Source: Nissabacter sp. SGAir0207
GTDB lineage: Bacteria; Pseudomonadota; Gammaproteobacteria; Enterobacterales; Enterobacteriaceae
Length of the DNA stretch: 64,000 nt
Assembly: GCF_005491205.1 (NCBI RefSeq)
Contig: NZ_CP028035.1
Span: 3,720,001 to 3,784,000, forward strand
Reading direction: 5' to 3'
The notes beneath the pieces were generated by a model, which saw nothing but the letters and a program-made list of their open reading frames with translations, was not told the DNA's origin and ran no database searches. Made by a program: the position numbers and the translations under genes. Shown piece by piece: positions 53,463-64,000 of this stretch; position 1 is the first letter of the stretch; the number at the start of each line of letters is the position of its first letter.

Positions 53463-53780
53463 ATGGCTGAGTGGAACGGCGAATATGTCAGCCCTTACGC
53501 TGAACACGGTAAAAAAAGCGAGCAAGTCAAAAAAATCACGGTGTCCATCCCGCTGAAAGTGCTGAAGATCCTGACGGATGAACGCACCCGTCGCCAGGTG
53601 AACAACCTGCGCCACGCCACCAACAGTGAGCTGTTGTGCGAGGCCTTCCTTCACGCCTTTACCGGCCAACCGCTGCCGAACGATGATGACCTGCGCAAAG
53701 AGCGCAGCGATGAGATCCCGGAAGAAGCGAAAGTGATGATGCGTGAACTGGGCGTGGACCCGGATACCTGGGAATATTGA
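53463..53780 (+). CDS. metJ: methionine repressor
   Basis: MetJ is a ribbon-helix-helix dimer that binds arrays of 8-base met boxes with S-adenosylmethionine as corepressor. 105 residues, nearly identical to E. coli; the DNA-contacting strand [13 protein letters not shown] (about residues 22-34) is unchanged. The targets seen in this window are the boxes before metF and between metB and metJ, and perhaps a palindrome near btuB. Confidence 0.98.
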   Translation: MAEWNGEYVSPYAEHGKKSEQVKKITVSIPLKVLKILTDERTRRQVNNLRHATNSELLCEAFLHAFTGQPLPNDDDLRKERSDEIPEEAKVMMRELGVDPDTWEY

Positions 53781-53835
53781 GCCACACGGCGGGCCTGTCC
53801 TGCCGTGCTGCCAGCGTCGCTGGCCTCAGAAATGC

Positions 53836-53862
53836 AAAAAGGCGCCCAAGGGCGCCTTTTTC
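53836..53862. terminator. bidirectional terminator between metJ and rpmE
   Basis: Stem AAAAAGGCGCCC-AA-GGGCGCCTTTTT, serving convergent metJ and rpmE. Confidence 0.9.
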
Positions 53863-53878
53863 GTCGTACGGGCAGAAC

Positions 53879-54094
53879 TTACTTCTTAACGCCCGGTACG
53901 CTGAAACGCTTGTTGAAGCGGTCAACACGACCACCGGTAGCCACGTCACGTTGCTTACCAGTGTAGAACGGGTGGCATGCGCTGCACACGTCCAGGTTCA
54001 GGTCGTGGCTCATGGTAGAGCGGGTTTTGATGACGTTACCACAGGTGCAAGTGATGGTAACGGCTTCGTATTTCGGGTGAATACCTTGTTTCAT
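53879..54094 (-). CDS. rpmE: 50S ribosomal protein L31 (bL31)
   Basis: A 71-residue ribosomal protein with the zinc-type cysteines CTC (C16, C18) and CSAC (C37, C40), so the zinc-containing paralogue. It forms intersubunit bridge B1b. Start and end ([25 protein letters not shown]) follow E. coli. Divergent from priA; a short palindrome lies 77 bases upstream. Confidence 0.97.
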   Translation of the reverse strand: MKQGIHPKYEAVTITCTCGNVIKTRSTMSHDLNLDVCSACHPFYTGKQRDVATGGRVDRFNKRFSVPGVKK

Positions 54095-54170
54095 GGGAAA
54101 ACCTCAGTTAAGGCCGCGTCGCTATCCAGCCTTGTTCCGCCAGACACCACGCGTAGTGGATAAAATTAGG

Positions 54171-54187
54171 TTTTGATAACATCAAAA
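54171..54187. promoter_or_regulatory. palindrome upstream of rpmE
   Basis: TTTTGAT-AAC-ATCAAAA, arms of seven bases, in the gap between rpmE and priA. It could be a protein-binding site or a small hairpin in an L31 leader; nothing more can be said. Confidence 0.35.
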
Positions 54188-54286
54188 TGTATCAAAGGCG
54201 GCGAATCATACAGAAAGTGACCGGCCGATGCAATCGCACCCACACATTTTGAGGGACACAGTGTACACTATCTCGACATTTTTTAA

Positions 54287-56500
<2,214 letters not shown>

Positions 56501-56542
56501 CAGCGCAGGGACTAACGCCATAAAAGATGCGGGGTGCGTCGT

Positions 56543-56567
56543 AAAAGTGTTCACCCGTCACACTTTT
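56543..56567. promoter_or_regulatory. inverted repeat upstream of cytR
   Basis: AAAAGTGT and ACACTTTT are perfect 8-base arms around a 9-base spacer, about 195 bases before cytR. The right arm overlaps a TCACA half-site. It may be an operator for autoregulation; the factor is unknown. Confidence 0.35.
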
Positions 56568-56760
56568 TATGCAAATTAGGTAATAAATCTCAGCCGCAAA
56601 CTGTTTAGAATGGGGTAATGTCACCACCCTGCCGTGACGCTTTCAGCCTAAGGGAACCGGGCATGAGCCACAAAATGAGACGTTGCCCGCCCACGATGGC
56701 GCGGCAGCATGATTTTTCAGGTAGTCGCGCTGGCCTGCCGCCGGTGCAAGGAGAGACGCG

Positions 56761-57789
56761 TTGGAAGTGAAGAAAGAAGTCCCGATGGCAACCATGAAGG
56801 ATGTGGCGGAGCGGGCCGGGGTCTCCACCGCGACCGTCTCCCGCGCCCTCATGAATCCTGAAAAGGTCTCCGCCCCGACCCGGCAGAAGGTTGAGCAGGC
56901 GGTGCTGGCCGTTGGGTACTCCCCCCATGCCCTCTCCCGCAATATCAAACGCAGCGAGTCCCGCACCATTCTGGTGATTGTGCCGGACATCAGCGATCCC
57001 TTCTTCGCCGACGTCATCCAGGGCATTGAGCGCACCGCCGCCGAGCATGGCTATCTGGTGCTGATTGGCGACTGCGCCCAGCAGCAGCAGGAGGAGAAGA
57101 CCTTCATCAATTTGATCATCACCAAGCAGATTGATGGGATGTTGCTGCTCGGCTCCAACCTGCCGTTTGACGCCAGCAAGGAGGAGCAGCGCAACCTGCC
57201 GCCGATGGTGATGGCCAATGAGTTCGCGCCGGAGCTGGAGCTGCCGACGGTGCACATCGACAACCTCACCGCCGCCTTTGAGGCCGTGCACTACCTGCAC
57301 CGGCTCGGGCACCAGCGCATCGCCTGCATCGCCGGGCCGGAGACCATGCCGCTCTGCCACTACCGCCTGCAAGGGTATGTGCAGGCGCTGCGCCGCAATA
57401 ACCTGTCGGTGGAGAGCCACTACGTGGTGCGCGGCGACTTCAGCTATGAGGCTGGCGCGCAGGCGCTCGCCACCCTGATGGCGCTGCCGCAGCCGCCGAC
57501 CGCCATCTTCTGCCACAACGATATGATGGCGATTGGCGCGCTCTCGCAGGCGAAAAAAATGGGGCTGCGCGTGCCCTATGATGTGTCGCTGGTGGGCTTC
57601 GATGACATCCGCCTCTGCCAGTACAGCGACCCGCCACTCACCACCGTCGCCCAGCCACGTTTCCAGCTCGGCCGTCAGGCGATGCTGCTGCTGTTGGAGC
57701 AGTTGCAGGGCCACGCGGTGCAGAGCGGCTCCCGGCTGCTCGACAGCGAATTGGTGGTGCGTGGCAGCACCGCAGTGCCTAAGCGCTAG
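56761..57789 (+). CDS. cytR: LacI-family repressor CytR
   Basis: CytR represses nucleoside uptake and catabolism genes together with CRP and is relieved by cytidine. 342 residues; helix-turn-helix TMKDVAERAGVSTATVSRALMNPEKVS at 11-37 and effector domain with DGMLLLGSNLPFDAS and MPLCHYRLQGYVQALRR, strongly conserved. The start is a TTG preceded by AAGGAG seven bases away, the best spacing; a GTG two codons later is the alternative. Followed by ftsN, as in E. coli. Confidence 0.95.
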   Translation: MEVKKEVPMATMKDVAERAGVSTATVSRALMNPEKVSAPTRQKVEQAVLAVGYSPHALSRNIKRSESRTILVIVPDISDPFFADVIQGIERTAAEHGYLVLIGDCAQQQQEEKTFINLIITKQIDGMLLLGSNLPFDASKEEQRNLPPMVMANEFAPELELPTVHIDNLTAAFEAVHYLHRLGHQRIACIAGPETMPLCHYRLQGYVQALRRNNLSVESHYVVRGDFSYEAGAQALATLMALPQPPTAIFCHNDMMAIGALSQAKKMGLRVPYDVSLVGFDDIRLCQYSDPPLTTVAQPRFQLGRQAMLLLLEQLQGHAVQSGSRLLDSELVVRGSTAVPKR

Positions 57790-57854
57790 TCAAACATTTT
57801 AGGGTTCAGTAACATGACCGACTTCATTCACCATCACGACACAGCGAAACGAGA

Positions 57855-58688
57855 GTGGCACAGAGAGACTATGTAGGTCGCGGGCGCGCAGGAGCGCGGC
57901 GGAAAGCCCCCGGCCGAAAGAAAAAGAGTTCCAGTGGAATCTCCAAAACCATGGTGGCGCTGGCCGTTGCGGTCGTGGTGACCTTTGTCGGCGGCCTCTA
58001 CTTCATCACCCACAATAAATCCGATGACGCGGCCCCGCTGCTGCCAGCGCACACCACCCATCCGGGCAACGGCTTGCCGCCGAAGCCGGAGGAGCGCTGG
58101 CGCTATATCAAGGAGCTGGAGAACCGGCAGATTGGCGTGCTGTCGCCCACCGAGCCTTCCGCTGGCGGCGAGGTGAAGTCGCAGACCGAACTGACGCCGG
58201 AGCAGCGCCAGTTGCTGGAGCAGATGCAGGCCGACATGCGCCAGCAGCCGACCCAGCTGTCAGAGGTGCCGTACAACGATCCGGTGCAGCCGCAGGCCAG
58301 CCACATGAAATCCCAGGCGGTGCCGCCGGTTGCCAACAGCCTGCCGCGCCAGCAAACGGTGCAGCCGCAGCCGACGCAGCCGAAGAGTCAGCCGAAGCCG
58401 CAGGCGCCAGCCAGCGCGCCGGTGACGGCCCAGACCAAGCCAGAGAAGCCGAAAGAGAAGGCCCAGCGCTGGATGGTACAGTGCGGCTCCTTCCGCACCG
58501 GTGGGCAGGCGGAGTCGGTACAGGCCCAGCTCGCCTTTGAGGGCATCGAGAGCCGCATCACCGCCAGCGGCGGCTGGAACCGCGTAGTGCTGGGGCCATA
58601 CAGCACCCGCGCGGCGGCGGACAAATCCCTGCAACGGCTGCGCGCCGCCGGTATGTCCGGCTGCATTCCCCTCGCTGCCGGGGGTTGA
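57855..58688 (+). CDS. ftsN: cell division protein FtsN
   Basis: A bitopic division protein that triggers septal peptidoglycan synthesis. 277 residues, shorter than the 319 of E. coli, because the Gln/Pro-rich periplasmic linker is shorter. Cytoplasmic start MAQRDYVGRGRAG, membrane segment about 32-51, essential region with ERWRYIKELENRQ, linker, and SPOR domain from about 203 (RWMVQCGSFRTGGQAESV to CIPLAAGG) with the usual two cysteines. GTG start at 57855, as in E. coli. Its stop overlaps the heat-shock promoter of hslVU. Confidence 0.96.
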   Translation: MAQRDYVGRGRAGARRKAPGRKKKSSSGISKTMVALAVAVVVTFVGGLYFITHNKSDDAAPLLPAHTTHPGNGLPPKPEERWRYIKELENRQIGVLSPTEPSAGGEVKSQTELTPEQRQLLEQMQADMRQQPTQLSEVPYNDPVQPQASHMKSQAVPPVANSLPRQQTVQPQPTQPKSQPKPQAPASAPVTAQTKPEKPKEKAQRWMVQCGSFRTGGQAESVQAQLAFEGIESRITASGGWNRVVLGPYSTRAAADKSLQRLRAAGMSGCIPLAAGG

Positions 58689-58713
58689 AAAGCCCCAATC
58701 CCCCCCCATCTAT
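58684..58713 (+). promoter_or_regulatory. sigma-32 heat-shock promoter of hslVU
   Basis: GTTGAAA (58684-58690) and CCCCATCTAT (58704-58713) are 13 bases apart, close to the sigma-32 consensus CTTGAAA and CCCCATnT. The -35 element overlaps the ftsN stop codon. hslVU is a known heat-shock operon. Confidence 0.8.
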
Positions 58714-58725
58714 ATTTTCAATATG

Positions 58726-58765
58726 CCCCAGGAGATCGGTGAATCCCTCTCCTGGGGGCCTTTTT
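58726..58765 (+). other. stable hairpin in the hslVU leader (terminator-like)
   Basis: CCCCAGGAGA and TCTCCTGGGG form a 10-base stem followed by GCCTTTTT. It can end the ftsN transcript, but it lies downstream of the heat-shock promoter and so is also part of the hslVU leader; a leader hairpin affecting hslVU expression is reported for E. coli, from memory. Confidence 0.7.
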
Positions 58766-58787
58766 CGACTGCAACGAGGGTTTGCTC

Positions 58788-59318
58788 GTGACAACAATTG
58801 TAAGTGTGCGCCGTAATGGCCAAGTGGTAATTGGTGGCGATGGCCAGGCAACCCTGGGAAACACCGTCATGAAGGGCAACGTGCGCAAAGTCCGCCGTCT
58901 CTATAATGACAAAGTGATTGCTGGTTTCGCCGGGGGCACGGCAGATGCCTTCACCCTGTTCGAACTGTTTGAGCGCAAGCTGGAGATGCATCAGGGCCAC
59001 CTGGTCAAGGCCGCCGTGGAACTGGCGAAAGATTGGCGTACCGACCGTATGTTGCGCCGCCTTGAGGCCCTGCTGGCCGTGGCGGACGAGAACGCCTCGC
59101 TGATCATCACCGGCAACGGCGACGTGGTACAGCCAGAGAATGACCTGATCGCCATCGGCTCCGGCGGCCCGTATGCCCAATCCGCCGCCCGCGCCCTGCT
59201 GGAGAACACCGAGCTGAGCGCCCGTGAGATCGTCGAAAAGTCACTGGGGATTGCAGGTGATATCTGCATCTACACCAACCAGTTCCATACCATCGAAGAA
59301 TTGCCTTCCAAAGCGTAA
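58788..59318 (+). CDS. hslV: ATP-dependent protease subunit HslV (ClpQ)
   Basis: The proteasome-like peptidase of the HslUV complex. 176 residues. After Met removal the catalytic N-terminal threonine is T2 ([14 protein letters not shown]), which fixes the start at the GTG 58788, with GAGGG seven bases upstream. The rest ([34 protein letters not shown]) follows E. coli. Starts the hslVU operon. Confidence 0.98.
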   Translation: MTTIVSVRRNGQVVIGGDGQATLGNTVMKGNVRKVRRLYNDKVIAGFAGGTADAFTLFELFERKLEMHQGHLVKAAVELAKDWRTDRMLRRLEALLAVADENASLIITGNGDVVQPENDLIAIGSGGPYAQSAARALLENTELSAREIVEKSLGIAGDICIYTNQFHTIEELPSKA

Positions 59319-59330
59319 GGACCGAATACC

Positions 59331-60662
59331 ATGTCTGAAATGACCCCGCGCGAGATTGTCAGCGAATTAGACAGCTACATCATCGGCCAGGACAAAGCGA
59401 AGCGCGCCGTCGCCATCGCCTTACGTAACCGCTGGCGCCGGATGCAGCTCGATGAGGCGCTGCGCCATGAAGTTACCCCGAAAAACATTCTGATGATCGG
59501 CCCGACCGGCGTCGGCAAGACCGAGATTGCCCGCCGTCTGGCAAAACTCGCCAACGCGCCGTTCATCAAGGTAGAAGCAACCAAGTTCACCGAAGTGGGC
59601 TACGTCGGCAAGGAAGTGGACTCCATCATCCGTGACCTGACGGACGCCGCCGTGAAGATGGTGCGCCTGCAATCCATCGACAAAAACCGCTACCGTGCGG
59701 AAGAGCTGGCAGAAGAGCGCATTCTGGACGTGCTGGTGCCGCGCGCCAAAAACAACTGGGGCGTGCCGGATGAGAAAGAGGAGCCGTCCGCGGCCCGTCA
59801 ATCCTTCCGCAAAAAGCTGCGTGAAGGCCAGCTGGATGACAAAGAGATCGAAATCGATCTGGCCGCTGCCCCGCAGGGCATGGAGATCATGGCCCCTCCG
59901 GGCATGGAGGAGATGACCAACCAGCTCCAGTCCATGTTCCAGAACCTGGCCGGGCAGAAGCAGAAACCGCGCAAAATCAAGATCAAGGAAGCGATGAAGC
60001 TGTTGATCGAAGAGGAAGCGGCGAAGCTGGTGAACCCAGAAGAGCTGAAAGAGCAGGCGATTGAAGCGGTGGAGCAGCACGGTATCGTGTTCATCGATGA
60101 GATCGACAAAATCTGTAAGCGCGGCCAGACCTCCGGCCCGGACGTCTCCCGCGAGGGTGTCCAGCGCGACCTGCTGCCGCTGGTTGAGGGCTGCACCGTC
60201 TCCACCAAGCACGGCATGGTGAAGACTGACCACATCCTGTTCATCGCCTCCGGCGCGTTCCAGACCGCCAACCCGTCTGACCTGATTCCGGAATTGCAGG
60301 GCCGTCTACCGATTCGCGTGGAGTTGCAGGCGCTGTCGACCGGCGATTTCGAGCGCATCCTGACTGAGCCGAGTGCCTCGCTGACCGAGCAGTACAAGGC
60401 GCTGATGGCGACCGAGGGCGTGAAGGTGGAGTTCACCCAGGACGGCATCCGCCGTATCGCGGAAGCGGCCTGGCAGGTGAACGAGACTACCGAGAACATC
60501 GGTGCGCGCCGCCTGCACACCGTGCTGGAGCGTCTGATGGAAGATATCTCCTACGATGCGAGCGAGAAAAGCGGCGAAAGCTTCGCAATTGATGCGGAAT
60601 ATGTCGGGAAACACCTGGATCAGCTGGTAGCAGATGAAGATCTGAGCCGCTTTATCCTATAA
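59331..60662 (+). CDS. hslU: HslU ATPase (ClpY)
   Basis: The AAA+ unfoldase that feeds HslV. 443 residues, E. coli length. Walker [12 protein letters not shown] near residue 56, the pore motif GYVGKEV, the inserted I domain (about 110-240), Walker [11 protein letters not shown], and the C-terminal tail ending SRFIL that docks into HslV. Twelve bases after hslV with AAGGA before the ATG. Confidence 0.98.
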   Translation: MSEMTPREIVSELDSYIIGQDKAKRAVAIALRNRWRRMQLDEALRHEVTPKNILMIGPTGVGKTEIARRLAKLANAPFIKVEATKFTEVGYVGKEVDSIIRDLTDAAVKMVRLQSIDKNRYRAEELAEERILDVLVPRAKNNWGVPDEKEEPSAARQSFRKKLREGQLDDKEIEIDLAAAPQGMEIMAPPGMEEMTNQLQSMFQNLAGQKQKPRKIKIKEAMKLLIEEEAAKLVNPEELKEQAIEAVEQHGIVFIDEIDKICKRGQTSGPDVSREGVQRDLLPLVEGCTVSTKHGMVKTDHILFIASGAFQTANPSDLIPELQGRLPIRVELQALSTGDFERILTEPSASLTEQYKALMATEGVKVEFTQDGIRRIAEAAWQVNETTENIGARRLHTVLERLMEDISYDASEKSGESFAIDAEYVGKHLDQLVADEDLSRFIL

Positions 60663-60687
60663 TTCGCGCCAACTGTCCCATCCTGAA

Positions 60688-60711
60688 TCAGGGAGGCTTC
60701 GGCCTCCCTGA
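60688..60711 (+). other. UUCG-capped hairpin between hslU and menA
   Basis: TCAGGGAGGC-TTCG-GCCTCCCTGA, a 10-base stem with the very stable TTCG tetraloop but without a T run. Probably a 3'-end or processing structure rather than a strict terminator. Confidence 0.6.
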
Positions 60712-60746
60712 GTTGTATGGGGTTCCCCTTTTGGCAGAAGCGAATA

Positions 60747-61667
60747 ATGAGCGAATACCTCCACACCACCCCGGCGAAAGCCTGGCTGGAAAGCTTGCGT
60801 CCCCGCACCCTTCCGCTGGCCTTCTCCTCCATCGTTGCCGGTTCGGCCCTCGCCGCCTGGCACCACCACTTTGACTTCCCGACCGCGCTGCTGGCGTTGC
60901 TGACCGCCGGCCTGCTGCAAATTCTCTCCAATCTGGCGAATGACTATGGCGACGCGGCCAAAGGCAGCGACACGCCCGATCGCCTTGGGCCGTTGCGCGG
61001 GATGCAGAAGGGGCTGATCTCGGCGGCGCAGATGCGGCGTGCGTTGCTGCTGGCGGTGCTGCTGTCACTCGCCTCCGGCATTGCGCTGATTGCCGTGGCC
61101 TGCCGCTCGCCGCAGGACGTGCTGGGCTTCGTGCTGCTCGGCCTGCTCTCCATCGGCGCGGCCATCACCTACACCGTTGGTTCCAAGCCCTACGGCTATC
61201 GCGGGCTGGGCGACCTGTCGGTGCTGATCTTCTTTGGCTGGATCAGCGTCGCTGGCACCTACTACCTGCAAGCCCACCAGCTGGATGGCGTGGTCTTCCT
61301 GCCCGCCACCGCCTGCGGCCTGCTGGCGGCGGCGGTATTAAACATCAATAATTTGCGTGACATTGAGAGCGATGCGGCCAACGGCAAGCACACGCTGGCA
61401 GTGCGGCTCGGCGCGCGCAAGGGGCGGCTCTACCACGCGCTGCTGCTGGCGGGGTCGGCGCTCTGCTTCGCGCTGTTCGCCCTCTTCTACCTGCACAGCC
61501 CGTGGGGCTGGCTGTTTGTGCTGGCGCTGCCGCGCCTGTGGAGACATGGCCGCGATGTGTTGCAGCAACCGCAGGCAGAGGCGATGCGGCCGATGCTGGA
61601 GCAGATGGTGAAAACCGCCCTGCTGGCCAATGTGCTGTTTGCCCTCGGCGTGGTGCTGAGCATTTAA
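60747..61667 (+). CDS. menA: 1,4-dihydroxy-2-naphthoate octaprenyltransferase
   Basis: MenA attaches the octaprenyl chain to 1,4-dihydroxy-2-naphthoate in the inner membrane, a late step of menaquinone synthesis for anaerobic respiration. 306 residues of the UbiA family, with the Asp-rich sites NLANDYGDAAKGSDTPDR (about 61-78) and NNLRDIESDAANGK (about 200-213) and about eight membrane segments. The chosen ATG gives MSEYLHTTPAKAWLESLRPRTLP, in line with relatives. Confidence 0.95.
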   Translation: MSEYLHTTPAKAWLESLRPRTLPLAFSSIVAGSALAAWHHHFDFPTALLALLTAGLLQILSNLANDYGDAAKGSDTPDRLGPLRGMQKGLISAAQMRRALLLAVLLSLASGIALIAVACRSPQDVLGFVLLGLLSIGAAITYTVGSKPYGYRGLGDLSVLIFFGWISVAGTYYLQAHQLDGVVFLPATACGLLAAAVLNINNLRDIESDAANGKHTLAVRLGARKGRLYHALLLAGSALCFALFALFYLHSPWGWLFVLALPRLWRHGRDVLQQPQAEAMRPMLEQMVKTALLANVLFALGVVLSI

Positions 61668-61733
61668 TTCTGGCTTAAGACATGGTTAACAATTGATGAT
61701 TTTGCCAACATTCGCCAGAAAGGGATATACTGA

Positions 61734-62249
<516 letters not shown>

Positions 62250-62264
62250 GGTATAGCAGGCAAC

Positions 62265-62292
62265 AAAAAGGCGCTCCCGGAGCGCCTTTTTT
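62265..62292. terminator. terminator after rraA
   Basis: Stem GGCGCTC-CCG-GAGCGCC with A run before and TTTTTT after, between convergent rraA and zapB. Confidence 0.88.
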
Positions 62293-62336
62293 GTTCTGAC
62301 TTTACACCTCAACGGCAGTCGTCGGGTGCGAGGAGA

Positions 62337-62576
62337 TCAGACCTCCTCCATTTTTCCCAGCAGCGCCCGCAGGCGTTCCTGCCAGACGTGCTGCTCTTCT
62401 TTCAGCTGCTCGTTCTCACGCACCAGCGATTCGCGGTGGTGGCCTGCATGTTGAACTTCTTGAGAAAGCGAGTTGTTCTTCTCTTTCAGTTCTTCAATTT
62501 CCATTTGCAGCAGGGTGATGGTGTCAATCGCCTGCTGGACTTTCGCTTCTAATTTCTCAAAAACTTCAAATGACAT
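62337..62576 (-). CDS. zapB: cell division protein ZapB
   Basis: A 79-residue protein that is almost wholly a coiled coil (heptads run from [20 protein letters not shown] to [13 protein letters not shown]). It binds ZapA and helps to organise the Z ring and link it to the Ter region via MatP. Sequence and length are as in E. coli. Confidence 0.97.
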   Translation of the reverse strand: MSFEVFEKLEAKVQQAIDTITLLQMEIEELKEKNNSLSQEVQHAGHHRESLVRENEQLKEEQHVWQERLRALLGKMEEV

Positions 62577-63105
62577 TCTTAAATCCTCTTATGTTCGTAA
62601 GGCGTACATCTTGTCGTGTCGTCCACTCCGTCGGATGCAGAGGCAGCAAACGGGTTTGCTTTCAAAAACAAGCGCCCTTTTCGAAACGCTGCGGCTGAAT
62701 CAGCTCGGCGCGCCGCTTGAATAAAAACGATTGTATGTAGCTACCCTGCCCCTGTCTAGCCGCATCCCGGCGTAAAGCGGGGTGAGCCGAACATTTTGTC
62801 AGCAGCCAGAAACCCGTGCGGGTCAAAAGCAGGGCACGGGGCGCCCCACAGAAAAGCGAAGCGGCGCCAGGTGACCGGTTTACCGATGCGCGAATGGGGT
62901 GAATTGGCGATAAAATCACTCGAATTCGCTCATTTTTATGACACACCACACACATTTTAAGTTCGCTATTTCTCGTTTCTGCTCGTTAACGATAAATTCA
63001 CAATATGCACTCATTTATAGAATGAGCACCTATTTCGATTAACCTTTGTTACACCGCAGCGAACCAACAATAACCAATGACCCTTACCCTCCGTAGGACT
63101 TCACT
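62577..63105. other. 529-base non-coding region between zapB and glpF
   Basis: Holds the zapB promoter side on the left and the glpF control region on the right. Seen in it: a 7-base inverted repeat AGCAAAC-GG-GTTTGCT at 62645-62660, a CRP-like site at 62937-62952, a TCGTTAACGA palindrome at 62983-62992 and an imperfect repeat around 63007-63029 (CTCATT with AATGAG). A 97-codon open frame on the minus strand (62662-62955) is not convincing. Confidence 0.6.
62937..62992. promoter_or_regulatory. possible CRP and GlpR sites of glpF
   Basis: TATGA-N6-ACACA (62937-62952) matches the CRP consensus TGTGA-N6-TCACA at 8 of 10 positions. The TCGTTAACGA palindrome (62983-62992) resembles the centre of GlpR operators (TTCG-ATAA-CGAA type). 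E. coli glpFK is controlled by both; these assignments are inferred. Confidence 0.4.
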
Positions 63106-63957
63106 ATGAGCCAGTTAACCAGCACTACCCTGAAAGGCCAATGCATCGCTGAGTTCCTCGGCACCGGCCTGATCATCTTCTTCGGCGCCGGCTGTGTGGC
63201 GGCGATGAAGCTGGCCGGCGCCAGTTTCGGCCAGTGGGAGATCAGCGTCATCTGGGGCCTGGGCGTCGCCATGGCGGTCTACATGACTGCCGCCATCTCT
63301 GGCGCGCACCTCAATCCGGCCATCACCATCGCGCTCTGGCTGTTCGCCTGCTTCGATGGCCGCAAGGTGGCTCCCTACATTGTCGCCCAGCTGCTGGGGG
63401 CCTTCTGCGCCGCCGCGCTGGTCTACGGCCTCTACTACAACCTGTTCTTTGTCTATGAGCAGGGCCACAATATGGTACGCGGCAGCGTCGAGAGCCTCGA
63501 CCTGGCTGGCATCTTCTCCACCTACCCGAACCCGCACATCTCCATCATGCAGGCGTTCCTGGTGGAGACAGTGATCACCGCCATTCTGGTCTGCCTGATC
63601 ATGGCGCTGACCGATGATGGCAACGGTGTGCCGCGCGGCCCGCTGGCCCCGCTGCTGATTGGCCTGCTGATTGCGGTGATCGGCGGTTCGATGGGCCCGC
63701 TGACCGGTTTTGCCCTCAACCCGGCGCGTGACTTCGGCCCGAAACTGTTTGCCTTTTTTGCCGGCTGGGGCAAAGTGGCCCTGACTGGCGGCATGAGCAT
63801 TCCCTACTGTCTGGTGCCGATCTTTGGCCCGCTGGTGGGCGCATCCCTCGGTGCATTCGGTTACCGTGCGCTGATTGGCCGCCACCTGCCGTGTGAGATT
63901 TGCGAGCCAGACGCCGAAGCGGCACCGCAGTCCCCGACGACACAGCGCAAAGCGTAA
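63106..63957 (+). CDS. glpF: glycerol uptake facilitator GlpF
   Basis: An aquaglyceroporin (283 residues, E. coli 281) that lets glycerol cross the inner membrane by diffusion. Two NPA motifs, HLNPAIT (about 66-72) and ALNPARD (about 203-209); the R in NPARD is the selectivity-filter arginine. Six membrane segments plus two half-helices fit the hydrophobic pattern. Glycerol is trapped by the kinase GlpK, whose gene should follow. Confidence 0.97.
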   Translation: MSQLTSTTLKGQCIAEFLGTGLIIFFGAGCVAAMKLAGASFGQWEISVIWGLGVAMAVYMTAAISGAHLNPAITIALWLFACFDGRKVAPYIVAQLLGAFCAAALVYGLYYNLFFVYEQGHNMVRGSVESLDLAGIFSTYPNPHISIMQAFLVETVITAILVCLIMALTDDGNGVPRGPLAPLLIGLLIAVIGGSMGPLTGFALNPARDFGPKLFAFFAGWGKVALTGGMSIPYCLVPIFGPLVGASLGAFGYRALIGRHLPCEICEPDAEAAPQSPTTQRKA

Positions 63958-63995
63958 CGATAACGCGTTCCCGGTTAACTTTTTGCAGGATAATT

Positions 63996-64000
63996 ATGAT
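63996..64000 (+). CDS. glpK: probable start of glycerol kinase gene (cut by window edge)
   Basis: An ATG at 63996 is preceded by AGGA five bases away, 38 bases after glpF. glpK follows glpF in all close relatives I know, so this is probably its start; only the first codon and two bases are in the window, so the product cannot be verified. Confidence 0.4.

Noticed and set aside
62662..62955. 97-codon open frame upstream of glpF on the minus strand
   Set aside because: It would start in the glpF control region, has no clear ribosome-binding site and looks like no known protein; chance is more likely.

Overview
The window is a GC-rich piece of an enterobacterial chromosome. Gene content, gene order and protein sequences match the Escherichia/Yersinia/Serratia group. 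Three features point to the Yersiniaceae side of Enterobacterales rather than to E. coli: argG sits inside an argCBGH operon, a peroxiredoxin-glutaredoxin fusion lies beside oxyR, and a secreted chitinase follows argH. I cannot name a species from sequence alone. Almost everything is ordinary core chromosome; there is no phage, insertion sequence or CRISPR array.

Left part (1-20260): the end of gppA, then rep and ppiC, ilvC with its divergent regulator ilvY, and the branched-chain amino-acid operon ilvLGMEDA, read leftwards with an intact ilvG and a complete leader-peptide attenuator. Then come comM, maoP and hdfR, followed by a galactofuranose ABC importer operon (ytfQ-ytfR-ytfT-yjfF) lying between hdfR and the ribosomal operon.

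Middle (20655-26400): a complete leftward rRNA operon, 16S-tRNA Ile-tRNA Ala-23S-5S-tRNA Asp-tRNA Trp, with tandem promoters, boxA antiterminators and a terminator. Its upstream flank (murI, btuB, trmA) is that of E. coli rrnB, but its downstream flank (aspT, trpT, hdfR) is that of rrnC, so the locus is a junction between two regions that are separate in E. coli.

26429-39500: murI overlapping btuB, a cobalamin riboswitch, trmA, the fabR-yijD pair, sthA and oxyR. Divergent from oxyR, behind a recognisable OxyR site, is a peroxiredoxin-glutaredoxin fusion; then comes a dihydrolipoamide-dehydrogenase-like flavoprotein with an unusual C-terminal CxxC, and then a secreted family 18 chitinase with several chitin-binding modules. 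The chitinase has a very AT-rich upstream region and is followed by a decayed second copy of its own C-terminal module. A 19-base sequence is repeated exactly in front of the flavoprotein and the chitinase genes. This is the least ordinary part of the window.

39500-64000: arginine biosynthesis (argCBGH and divergent argE with tandem ARG boxes), ppc, the methionine cluster metF, metBL and metJ with tandem MetJ boxes, then rpmE, priA, cytR, ftsN, heat-shock hslVU, menA, rraA, zapB and glpF; glpK probably begins at the right edge. The joint theme is amino-acid biosynthesis (Ile/Val, Arg, Met, with anaplerotic PEP carboxylase), redox defence and cell-envelope or division functions. Enzyme functions given here rest on recognisable family sequences; regulatory sites are motif matches read by eye.
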